Origin: Trichoplusia ni
Lineage: Eukaryota; Arthropoda; Insecta; Lepidoptera; Noctuidae
NCBI RefSeq assembly: GCF_003590095.1
Contig: NC_039491.1
Coordinates: 4,712,001 to 4,776,000, forward strand
Direction: 5' to 3'
DNA: 64,000 nucleotides
Positions 23,565 through 34,819 of the stretch are shown one piece after another. The notes below the pieces were generated by a model. The model worked only from the letters and a program-made list of their open reading frames with translations. It was not told the DNA's origin and made no database searches. Each line of letters starts with the position of its first letter. Position 1 is the stretch's first letter. Made by a program: the position numbers and the translations under genes.

Positions 23565-23745
23565 ATCTTATTAATTCCCCCGGTCGGTGTATGAAGGATT
23601 GCAACGCATTGCCATACACCGACACAGAAACGCGGATGACGTAGACGGCGCTTCAGGTTTAGTCAGTAAGAGTCGGACAATAGCCATTTCCTCCCCCGAG
23701 GGAGGGGATGTCCATGAGGATTCCCCCGCCTTAACAAAAAATAAA
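23565..23745. repeat. Interspersed repeat (GTTTAGTCAGTAAGAGTC family)
   Basis: Shares CAGGTTTAGTCAGTAAGAGTC, a GAGGGAGGGGATGTCCATGAGGAT-like end and a CCCCCGCC terminus with 40875-41065 and, more diverged, 28879-28984. The left part holds an inverted GGTCGGTGTATG / CATACACCGAC pair. Class unknown. Confidence 0.65.
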
Positions 23746-25907
23746 GTACCTTACTAATTCAATACGCATGAAAACCTGCGAAACGGATAATATTTGCAAA
23801 TAAATACAAATAATTGAACTATGTACTTAGGCAGTACCTGAGTAACACATTATATTAATTTCCTGTTAAAACCTCTGTACTCAACACATCTGGGGCACGT
23901 GATATAATCAAAACCTCCTTCCTATTTCTCAACAGTAATGGTGTCAGTTTACCGACACAATATACACGTCAGTAATATTGCCATTTCATTCATAGTGTTG
24001 CCCCCAAAAATACACACAGTTTTCCTCCATCCATATCCAACATAAAAAAGTATATACGTATAGGTTATGTTATCAATGTTTTCCCCTGTCACTAGAGAGC
24101 TGGCAAACAAGTTATAAAACTAATTTCCTTGGCGTTTCAGTGCCGTATTGTTTGTTTATTTTAAATGTAAAAGTATCTACTTGAATTGCTTCATCTACTA
24201 CGAGACGTTTTTTTTTGGTATTCAACATTCGGTCGGTAAACTTCGACATTTTTAAATGATCAAAGTAAAAACTTGAAAATTAAACTTTTTTTAACTGGGT
24301 ATCTTCATAATCGGGTGTAAAATGGGAAAATCCGGATAATCCGTTAAATAGTCGAAAGAACCTCATGGGTTATCGAAATAAATAAAAACGTACTACTGAA
24401 ATACCGAATACTGAAACCGACTGGTTAAATTGAGACTGGGATATTTTAAATTAATGTGAATTAACGAGCCGAGGACACAAACACAACCAACTCTACATTC
24501 AAAATGAGGAACATACTAAAACTTCATTTAAAGAAAGTGTAAAATAAACGGTATATATTTTTTATTTTCTTCAGTGAAGACTGGTTGCTTCATCAGTTTA
24601 AAAAACTTTACGTAACCATCTCGAGTCATAACTTGGTTCAAAAGAGTTCGTAACTAGTTTCAGCGAAATGCCGTTTGACACTTGGGATAAACAAATTTTG
24701 CATAGCAATGATGTTAGTAAGCAAATGCGATGTCGCAGAGATTTTATCATGTTTTTATTATAAATAATTATAATAAATCAATTTAATTATTAAGTTTCTA
24801 GTTATTTTTTTATAGTCTAGTGAAGCAACATCAATACGATCAATATAACAAGATTCAATTATTTCGTATAGATACATTTACAAGTGAAAAAAAAACTATA
24901 AAAAAAAAACTTTGACATCCAAATAGTGTGTATATGAAGTTCGAAGTTTAAAATTAGTGACCTGAAAAAGGGAAAACTCGAACAAAAACTATTGAGGAGT
25001 GATTTTTGTAGTAGCTCAAAAGAAAAGTGAAAAATAATTTGACATTTATAGCTATTTCCTTCCAAGTACATGACGTGTTGCCTGTCCTATAGCGGTCGAG
25101 GGCCGCTATAATTCTACCGATTTATGTAGTTTATAAGCACATTTGACGCTTATCTTATTTTATGGATCATCTGATACTTCGCCGCAACTTAAGTGGGTCC
25201 ATGAAATATTCGGCCATTAGTCGAGTTATTATTAGATAGGATATTTTTATCGTTATAAACTACATATTTATATTTACGGTCTCGTATGTATGTGGGAGTA
25301 TATCGTCAACGCAATATAAAAGGCAATAAACAAGATAGCAAGCCCATCATGCTTTAATTTAAAACACAACTTGCGTCGAAATTTTGGGAATTCTTTATTA
25401 CTCATAATTTGACTTAAAATATTAACAGTTCGTAGATGTGACCGTACGCAAAGACGAGTTATCGACGCTTGTTTATCTCATCTCTGCGCGCGGTGCTGTA
25501 TGCGTGCGATTGACAGCGATCGATTTATATGGCAGTTCTAATTTATGTAACGGTGTAAGCTTATTGGTACACGATAGCACAGGATTGCCCACACATGGCG
25601 CCGTGCGCAAAAATGATGAATTGATTATATGCACTTACCGATGGACATTCTTGAAGTTGTTACAGATAAAAATCTTTAAAATTGTATTCAAAACCAAAGT
25701 AAATGGTATTAGAATTCAAATTGAATCTATACGTATAAAAAAATCGTAGAAAATAAAATTGTTACTTACAATCTTTTTATTTTAAAGAATACTTGCTGCG
25801 TTGTCTACAGAAGTTACCGAAAACAAAATATTTTTTTTATTTAGGCTTGCTTGTATCCATGTATGCATTTGTAAATGCTAATCTTAGAAAATAATGAGAA
25901 AAATACA
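23746..25907. other. Intergenic, no gene seen
   Basis: AT-rich. The 103-codon ORF at 25438-25749 has no recognised domain and no splice or promoter support. Confidence 0.4.
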
Positions 25908-26320
25908 TCATTTCGCGCGGACGAAGTCGGGTCTTTGTCGAGCACAACTAGTCTGCTATAAAAACGTCAAAGCACTATCTGAAAGCAATAACTATTACTG
26001 AAATATTGATTTTCAATATCCAATATCGAAAAGGTGTCTGAAAAAGTTTTGGTATCAAATTTTATACGACGGTCAAGATTAAGTGGCACTTCTGTTTTCT
26101 GGGGTGCAAACATGGACACTTTTATGCCTAGATTCAGGTACATCCGATGAATATTTAATATCTGCAAGCTGTTGCTGGGTCCGCCCGCTACGGCGCCCGG
26201 TCGAAAATAATCCCACGGGATCGTACATCGGGATAAAAGCTATCCTATGTGTTAATCCTGGTTATAAACTATCTGTGTACCAAGTTTTGTCAAAATCCTT
26301 TCAGTGTTTTTGCTTTAAAA
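25908..26320 (+). repeat. LINE-type repeat tail fragments
   Basis: Two blocks carry wording common in lepidopteran LINE-type 3' ends. The first, 25908-25955, contains ATTTCGCGCGGACGAAGTCG. The second, 26165-26320, contains ATCCCACGGGATCG, GGGATAAAAGCTATCCTATG and ACCAAGTTTTGTCAAAATCC. The 140-codon ORF 26083-26505 runs through this and is not a gene. An RTE-like origin is my inference. Confidence 0.5.
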
Positions 26321-28878
26321 AGGAACAAAATCCATGGAAGTGGATAGAGAACCAGAAAAAGGTCATTCTTACGCTTAATTTTTGTCACATTGTCGGGGGA
26401 GAAATTGTGTCCTGTCTCTTACTGACAGAACCTAAAGCGCCATGCTACGTCTCCCGCGTTTGGCCTTTGTGTAGCAATATATTGCAGTTTATCACGCACT
26501 GTTGAAATGCGGGAAATCATCTACTCCCGCACATACGTAAACTGTAAATGCTAAGATACAAAAAGTGTCTACGTTTGCGAAGCGCCTTACGAAAAATAGA
26601 GTTACCCTTTTCGCTTTGAATTTACTTAAATATTTAGTTTTCTGCGACTAGCTTAGACTTTGTCTAAGTTATTCAGTGTGGGTGCTAAGGTCAGACTGTT
26701 TTTAAATCACTCGTTTAAGCAGATTACTTTCTTGAAATACAAACTACAATATACACTTTTTCTTTGAATGTGAAACACTTTAAAATCAAAAGGGTTAAAA
26801 AAAATTTGAGGCATATTACCCAGTATTTGGGTCAGAGATCATTTCAGCTTAATTAATTCCATATTTCTTAAACTTATAACTGTCAATATTTAAATGAATA
26901 TGGTACAAAAAACATAAAACAATGACCTCTTAAAAATATTTTTACTTTTATAATATTGTAAGTCATTGACTTCATATTTACTTATTTAAAACATAAACAC
27001 TCGTAAACAAATCTTCATAATCGAATGTAACAATAAATAACGTGTTTACTTTCAGAAGCATTTCAGATATAAAACACTTCCTTATTGACATTTCGGGCGA
27101 AAATAAAGATCTGCGTTAATGCAAAAATAATGTATATGGAGGTCTAATTAGATTTGACTGTATCCAGTTGAGGTAAACCCCATAAAAATAAAAGGAAAAT
27201 GAATTAGCAGAGTTCAATATATATTGGTTTTCTTTAATTCATTTTTCGTGTAAGTATCAGATATAATTTGTATTTCTTTTGGGTTCATGGAGTATATTTA
27301 TTTATTTTTATTACTTATATGGGTGAAGGGTTCTTCTCAGACTAAAACATAGGTGCATATATTAGTTAAATTGAGTAGGTTCGTCTGTTGGGTTTCATCT
27401 GTGTATGTCAATGTTAAGTCTTTAAAAACTATCTGAGAAATTATCAGGTTTAACTAGAAGTATTTAAACGTACTCAACGAATGAATAATAAAATAAAAAT
27501 ACAATCGATGGACTTCAAGTTTGGAGTGTTTTTTAAGGGCAACACTTTCATTTAAGGCATGTATTGCAACAAGCCACAAGATTGAAATTTGCAAAGATCA
27601 AAGAAACTGGGTCACTAGGAATGTGCTTTGAAGACTACACATACATTTTACCTTGTATTTGTGATATAGGAAATCAGAATATAGGAATATAGGAATATAT
27701 TTTTAATAATCGGTTTGAATACGCTTAAAGTAAGAATGCGTCGTTAGATTATTATTTTCTAATTTTTAAATACGGCTGAATTTAAACATCACATTAAAAA
27801 AAATGTCTTACGCATTTAAAATGTATAATGTATTATTATAAATTTTATAGTTTTTTTTTCAATTTTATTTATTTTATTTTATTTATTTATTTAAATACTT
27901 TAAATACAATGGATAAGATCATATTGTTGCTGGGCTGCGTTCGAAATATAGGTGAGTAAATGTTATAGACTGACAAAAGAAGAAAGAACGACAAATTTTG
28001 ATAATGGTTGGTAAATTTTTTCAAAATTAAAATTTTCTCAAAACATTTAAAAAAAATACAAAATAAACAAACAACCCTATTAACGAAATAAAACGCAATT
28101 CTCTAGTTCTGTTCTGCTTTTAGACATCTACTTAAAAGTATCCAGTTTCTAATCTAAAACTGACAAAATAAACAGACTGAACCAACTAGATAGAGACAAT
28201 TTACTCAAACGAAATACCTGACGGTTCTATTTTGTTTACCATATAGTTGGTACCCTTGTTAGCTTTGGTAAACAAATTAGTTGCGATGCGTGTACATAGA
28301 AACAAGGGTAAACGTCTACTGCTAAGAATAGCATATAATTATTATGTAGGTGTATCATCACATTCATCACAGAATTAACTCATATAATAACGTGCAGAAG
28401 GTCCACTTTGTAAAAACAATTTTTCATTGTGCTGTGCGAGCAATAAACAAATTTTGTGATAACCAGTCAATGCCCACTTACGTTAAACAGGTTGTATAAA
28501 TTGCAACTCTAAAGACATCGCAGCAAAGTACAATTTAGACTGCGTAAGCCTTACTTGGTCGTCATATGTAGTCCTATGGAACAGCACAATGGCGTTTAGC
28601 TAGGAGGATGGCTTGCGTGTCAAACAACAATAGACAACTCTTTGCCAAATGCTCAAGATGCTTCGACCGAACAAGCACAAATTGCCGAGTGGTATCCAAA
28701 CTCGTTTAAAAATTAAAGCAAAGTTGTTCATTTACATTGCAGGCATTATAGAGTACATAAATTAACAGACTACCACGTAATCAGTTAATATTTTTAATAG
28801 ATAAAATTAATTATACCATAATCGTAAGATAAAGGAAAACCTATTGAACTAAGATTGTTATAGTTGTTGAAGAGTAAG
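26321..28878. other. Intergenic, no gene seen
   Basis: AT-rich. Simple repeats GAATATAGGAATATAGG near 27675-27700 and (TTTTA)n/(TTTA)n at about 27845-27900. Confidence 0.4.
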
Positions 28879-28984
28879 GATATCGGCTGATGTCAAATAG
28901 GGCGGTTAGGTTTAGTCAATAAGAGGTTTGATACTACCCGTTTCGTCCACTGAGGGAGCGGGTGTCCATGACACTCTATAATGC
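28879..28984. repeat. Interspersed repeat fragment (GTTTAGTCAGTAAGAGTC family)
   Basis: GGTTTAGTCAATAAGAGGTTTG and GAGGGAGCGGGTGTCCATGA match the repeats at 23565 and 40875. Confidence 0.55.
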
Positions 28985-31900
28985 CTGCAATGTAAATGAA
29001 CAACTTTACTTTAATTTTTAAACGAGTTTAAATAAGAAATTGAGAGATATTTTTCTCAATTTTCAGCCTTTGTTCAAACTAGATTGAAGTGCTATTGAAA
29101 TGCGCCGATTTATGGACGTAATCATTAATCGAAATAATAGTTTGGGATCCGAACAAAAAGGGTATTGACTTTAAAATACTGAAACAGCAATTCATTTCAA
29201 TTAATATTTGTTTTAATTAATAGGAAAATGGTGAAAAGAGCTAAGCCGTACAACACTCATATTGAAGTCATACAAGGAAGCAATTAAACCAAACAAGTAC
29301 CGTCACAATTAATTAACCTGAATTTTGAGATAACGTGTTTCACAGAATATTGTGAAAATTATCAGCCATTTTATATTTCTAAACTTACATGTACACAATA
29401 CAGACAATATTAAAAATAATAAATACTATTTAAAAAAAACTGTTCCTTTTTCAAACGTCATGACGATTAGACCAGGTGCGCCTAGACGGCAATGTTGAAA
29501 TTCGCCAAAACAGAATTCAAACGTCGAATACTATTTGAATTCTACAACAAAAGCGTATTGTACTCACGTCCTAAAAATTTACAATAGAGTCCGGTATTCG
29601 ACACTAACACACATTGATTCAAAACAAACATTGGACAAAAAAGTACGTAAAGACTCCCTCTTAAAATAAACTGCCTATGCAGGTGGGAAAAACCGCCTAT
29701 AGAAATAACAAAAATAATCAAAGATTATAATAACCTCATCTAATAATAATCACATCGCTACGGGAGACTTGTCACAGAAATATATTACTCAGTCAACCCA
29801 ATAAACTCAAAACATTTTTAAATCATCATCCAAAACTGCCTCCATTCGAATAATTAAATTAACAGTTCAAAACAGCCCTGTTCTGTTAAATAAAATGAGC
29901 AAAGGTAACTAACAAAGTTTCCCTTTAGAAAAGCGAACTACTGTGGCCCTTGAGGTTTGTGGCCAATCTGCCTGCACGTAATTAGAAAGTTGCCAGCCTG
30001 GAAAATAAACAAGGAAAAGCAACACGCTGTACTCTGTTACCCATTTATCACGTAGTGTGAGTACACATTAACCATGTTAATACTAAACGGAGATTCGAAT
30101 TACGATGTTCAGATTTTTATTTCGTTGTTTTAACTTGTTGCTTCATAATTTGACTGTGTTAGAGTTTTCTTTTTAAGACATACTAGCTCTCAGTATACTT
30201 AATTTAGTTATTTTTTGTCAACCAAAAAAAAAGCACACAATGTTTAGATTTGATTTGAAATTAATTAAATGTTGATAGGCTTAAGTAATGTAAAGTGTGC
30301 TTAAGTAATGTTAGTAAGTATTTATGACAGCTTTAATAAAAGAAGACTGCCTAAATTTTGTTTTGATCACGCATCGGGCCTTTCGTTCTTGCTCAGCTCA
30401 GTCTTGCAGTATGTAAAAGTAGTAGGTCACCTAAGAACTGGATACTGCATATTAAAAAGCTGCAAAAAAAACACTTTAGCCATCGAATGCAACCAATGTA
30501 TAATAACATCTCGTGTGATTAAAGATGATTACATTTGTGCCCGATCACAATAACCTACCCAAAAGATAATATCGCGTGTTCTATTTACTTATTTACGAAA
30601 AACTCATTTTCTCCAAAGTAACCACTATATAGTGATTTCGTAAATTACTCTTCTTTATAATCTCCGGTTACTAGAGAAAATCTTTTGACACAGATACTAA
30701 TTATGATCAGAAATGACCCTAAATATAGTTTAGCACATAAAAATAAATACGTGCCACTTACTTTTGAAATAGAACTTCCAAAATAATTTGCAGGAGGAAT
30801 CCTAAACATACAAAATTTTCCTGACTGCCAATCCAATACTTCAAAACTCGGAACCAATAAAGTTGTCAAAACTTACTCAAACGAGAACATCAAAGAACGC
30901 CAACTAATCTAATTTATGACAAGTGCCGAGACTAAACCTGCCAAGACTTAAAGCTTAACGACACCCTTCACCCTTTGGAGGGCCATCGATGAACATGTTG
31001 CCAACATTTATGTAAATAAAGTCCCGAAATGCGTTGTTAGCGGTCAACCCTAAATTTAAGCCTCCAGACTTTACAGAGTAGGTCGAGGAAACCGATTTCC
31101 TTGCATTTACATAAATAGTGTTTTTTGTTATAACCTCGTTCTCAATAAAAGTGGAAAACTAGTGAAATTTTCTTAAAATTTTATATAGTGAGCGTTATAG
31201 CATAAGCATTTGATTATAATTACTAAATAAAGCCTAAATTATTAAACGAAAAAAAACATCTGCATAAAAACACTAAGGAATAAAAAAAGAGAAGAGAGGT
31301 AAAAAAGAGCATTACATACACCATACCCGCGAAAAACATACCAGTTATTACCAGTCATAGCAGTCATTGTAAAAACTTATATTTAAAACCTAGGAAATTA
31401 ATATAACTCTTCTTGCAGTTCAGTAAAAAAAGACCTAATAAATAAAAAGCCCTCACATTTTTTCTCGATAAAAATAACAATATATCTTTATTTAAAATCG
31501 GAATCTCTTCATTCAACATCGAGGATTGCAATATCTTATTCCAAGCACGTCCTTCCTCTGTGCCAACTATTTAATATCAACTAAGAAAAGAAAAATAGTT
31601 CTTAACTTTTCTCCATTTTACTTATCCATTAGTCTTAACTCAAAATGTCTCACATCTGTCTTACAATGTTTAGTAACTTCTAAAACAATTTTGGGTTCAC
31701 CTGTCCTTTAAGATAAATGTTATTTTGAACTGAAACTAACAAATAGTTTTCGATTGAAGCACTTCAATCAATGACCGGAATGTATTTCCCCTGAGAAAAG
31801 TTTTCGAAACGGCAGTAAGTGGAAACTGGATTAGATTTTTATTTAGAAGTTGTACATTGATTTCTCAAATCGAAAGTCACTTTATTACAAGTTTAAAGAT

Positions 31901-32940
31901 AGTGAAAAGATGTTTTTAGAGTTCCGTACTCAAAGGTACAAATGGAACAATATTACAAAGGTTGAGCTGTCTGTCCATCTGTCCGTCCGTCTGTCTGATA
32001 GCTAGACAATTGTTTTTATTAGATATTATGTACTACTGTAGAAATAAAATGTAATACGCTGAGAAAACAAATAATAAACATTCAGGTTACTGATGGGTAT
32101 AGACATAAAATGAATATTTTTGCAAACTCATTTCTTTTCGTTTCTCAATAAATGAGGCGAGTACTGCCAAAATATAAAGTTAAATAAATAAAAGCAAGCC
32201 ACATTTAACAAACTATTTCATGAAAAACCGACGCCTAATGGATTATTCCCCAAAGCAAATAATGTTAACAAAAACATCGCTTGAATAAGTTTGTTGACCG
32301 AAATGGCTCGTCATTGATACAATGTTGCAGTATTTTATACATTCTAAACCGAGTTATATAACTATTATATATTTTGTCAATATCATACTTCAGTTCCAAG
32401 AGAGGAAGATAAGAAAGTGTAGGCAGGTACTAAATATTTGTTGTTTTCTATAATTACAACTCACGTGCATTTTCTTGATTGCTTAGTTAACAATAGCATA
32501 TTTCCATGTTTACCAAACGTATGCTCATAAATCTGAGCCATTCCCCAATGACGAATATGTCAAATTGCGACATCATTGTTGACATTGCTCACGTTCGTAA
32601 CGTTGCAAATCCTTGTTATTTTGTAACATACTCAAACAATGATGTTTAAAGTGGAGTTTCTCTTAAAATGGAGTTTCCTACAAGCAAAAACTGTCATGAT
32701 GAAATAAAAGGAGGGAAAAATCTGGGTTTATTTTCTTTTTAATTTGATGAGCAATTTGTTTATACGTAGATATTTTAAATAATGTTATCATTACAGTTAC
32801 CGTATTAATTATGGAAAATCACTTAATCTCTAGTATTAATTTTACTACTGTGGCGTCAAGACAAGACAATGTGTACTAAATAAACCTTTTACAAACACTA
32901 AATACAAATTTAGAACGATATCTCTGCAAACATCAGTGCA
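28985..32940. other. Intergenic upstream of the SLC22-like gene, no gene seen
   Basis: AT-rich. A (TCTG/TCCG)n stretch at about 31965-31998 belongs to a common decayed repeat. ORFs at 30308-30553, 30645-30869 and 31526-31711 lack domains or splice support. Confidence 0.4.
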
Positions 32941-32942
32941 TA

Positions 32943-33008
32943 TATATTAAAAGATGTGACCGAAAAGACTTTAATCAGTGAGATTTAGTTTATCGAAGAG
33001 AGCAGTCG
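32943..33008 (+). promoter_or_regulatory. Core promoter of the SLC22-like gene: TATA-like, Inr and DPE
   Basis: TATTAAAA lies at 32945-32952. An arthropod initiator TCAGT (32975-32979) puts +1 at the A, 32977. AGTCG at 33004-33008 falls exactly at +28 to +32 and fits the DPE consensus RGWYV. The TATA-like element then starts at -32. The predicted 5' UTR is 57 bases, and the ATG at 33034 has an A-rich lead and a G at +4. Confidence 0.6.
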
Positions 33009-33033
33009 AAATAGAAATAATAACAAAACAAAA

Positions 33034-34731
33034 ATGGCCAGTCAGGCAACAAATATAGAAAACAAAGTTAAAGACACTGTTGAATACAATGATTTACTTG
33101 CGTCTGCTGGAGAATTTGGAAAATATCAATTAATCCTTTTCATTTCTACTTTTCCTTTCTACGCTTTTGGAGTGTTCGTATACTTCTCTCAGATGTTTAT
33201 GACAGAGGTATCACCAAATCATTGGTGCAGAATACCACAGTTAGAAAACTTGACGGATATAGAACGAAGGGATCTTGGTGTACCTAAAGATGACAATGCA
33301 AGATTTGGATACTCACAGTGTGCAATGTATTCGGTAAATTGGAGCGAGGTGTTGACAACAGGACAAAAACCTGATCCAAGTTGGAGTATAGTACCATGTC
33401 AATATGGATGGGAGTTCAACAAAACGGAGATACCATATCCTACTATTTCAAGTGACTTTGAATGGGTATGCGATAAAAATAGTTACCAGGCAACAGCTCA
33501 ATCAATATTCTTTATTGGTTCCATATTAGGAGGATTCTTATTCGGATGGATGTCTGATCGTTATGGAAGAATGCCAGCCGCTGTAGTCAGCAACCTGTTT
33601 GGCTTTGTGGGAGGTGTGGCCAGCACTTTTTCCCAAAATATGACCCAATTTTCAATTGCAAGATTTGTGATGGGTATCGCGTATGACAACTGTATGATAA
33701 TGGCTTACTTGCTGGTCCTAGAATACATCGCTCCGAAGTATAGAACATTAATGGCAAATATGGCATTTGCTCTATTTTACTCTCTAGTCGTTACCGTCCT
33801 TCCCTGGATAGCACTAGCTTGTGGACATTGGAAAACCATTTCTCTAGTCACTAGCATACCTTTAGGTTTAGCTATTTTTGCACCATTGTTCCTACCAGAA
33901 AGTCCAAGATGGCTCTTATCAAAAGGCCGAATCGACGAAGCTATTAACAGAGTGCTTTATATAGGTCGAATAAATAAAAAAGAAATCCCAACGAAACTGA
34001 TCGATCAATTTAAAGATTCAGTAACAAATGTAGAGGAGGAAAAATCTGAAGGTTGTTTGGAAATATTAAAGCGACCAGTGATAAGAAAAATGTTTATACT
34101 GGTGTGTATTGAATACATGTGCTGTACTATCGTCTTTGATGGACTAGTAAGAAGTATCGGACAGCTGGACTTCGACTTTTTTGCATCCTTTTCAATGGTA
34201 TCATTCACCGAATTCCCATCGATGATCCTCGTAGCTTTTATCTTAGACTGGATGGGCAGGAGATGGTTAACAATAATAGTCATGACCATAAGCTGTATAT
34301 TTTGCTTGTTATCAGTCTTTGCTTCTGGTATACAATCAGTTATATTTGCTGTGATTGCGAGGTTTGCTGTAAATATGTCGTATAGTGCGGCAATGCAATG
34401 GGCAGCGGAAATTTTACCAACATCTGTGAGAGGATCTGGTGTTTCATTCGTGCATATTTGTGGGTGCCTAGCAACAGTTGTATCACCATATATTGTATTT
34501 TTAAAAGTCTATATTTACTGGTTACCTCTTGTAGTGGTAGCTTCTGTAGCTGGATTAGGAGTCCTAATAGCTTTGGGATTGCCTGAAACTGCCTGTAAAG
34601 ATATGCCCCATACATTTGATGATGCTGAGAAATTAGCGAGCAACCAAAGGTTTTGGACGCTCCCTTTCCTAGAGCAGAAAAAACTGGCCAAAGAGGGACA
34701 TATTAATGAAAGCTTTGATATCGAGATATAA
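33034..34731 (+). CDS. SLC22-type major facilitator transporter (organic cation transporter-like), intronless
   Basis: A 565-residue membrane transporter of the major facilitator superfamily, most like insect organic cation/carnitine-type (SLC22) proteins. It would sit in the plasma membrane and move small organic ions, though the substrate cannot be read from sequence. Visible features: TM1 at about 31-52; a large extracellular loop (about 53-150) with cysteines 65, 96, 122 and 146 and N-glycosylation sites at 72, 102 and 129; the MFS loop motif GWMSDRYGRMPA at 171-182; PESPRWLLSKGR at 288-299 after TM6, the SLC22 hallmark; a large cytoplasmic loop at about 295-350; LDWMGRRW at 404-411; ILPTSVRGSGVSF at 460-472; and LPET at 516-519. 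Length is normal for the family. It is one uninterrupted exon with no neighbour in the same operon-like arrangement. It could be a retrocopy that has kept its frame. Confidence 0.92.
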   Translation: MASQATNIENKVKDTVEYNDLLASAGEFGKYQLILFISTFPFYAFGVFVYFSQMFMTEVSPNHWCRIPQLENLTDIERRDLGVPKDDNARFGYSQCAMYSVNWSEVLTTGQKPDPSWSIVPCQYGWEFNKTEIPYPTISSDFEWVCDKNSYQATAQSIFFIGSILGGFLFGWMSDRYGRMPAAVVSNLFGFVGGVASTFSQNMTQFSIARFVMGIAYDNCMIMAYLLVLEYIAPKYRTLMANMAFALFYSLVVTVLPWIALACGHWKTISLVTSIPLGLAIFAPLFLPESPRWLLSKGRIDEAINRVLYIGRINKKEIPTKLIDQFKDSVTNVEEEKSEGCLEILKRPVIRKMFILVCIEYMCCTIVFDGLVRSIGQLDFDFFASFSMVSFTEFPSMILVAFILDWMGRRWLTIIVMTISCIFCLLSVFASGIQSVIFAVIARFAVNMSYSAAMQWAAEILPTSVRGSGVSFVHICGCLATVVSPYIVFLKVYIYWLPLVVVASVAGLGVLIALGLPETACKDMPHTFDDAEKLASNQRFWTLPFLEQKKLAKEGHINESFDIEI

Positions 34732-34813
34732 ATTTTACGAAAAAAGTGTCTAAGGCCTGGTAAACAAAACTTAATGTTGTTGCGTAGTACATCACATCTG
34801 GTACATCTGTTTA

Positions 34814-34819
34814 AATAAA
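34814..34819 (+). terminator. Poly(A) signal of the SLC22-like gene
   Basis: AATAAA 83 bases after the TAA stop, in the context TTTAAATAAAAAG. Confidence 0.6.

Noticed and set aside
26083..26505. 140-codon plus-strand ORF
   Set aside because: Runs through recognisable LINE-type repeat tail sequence. No protein family features.
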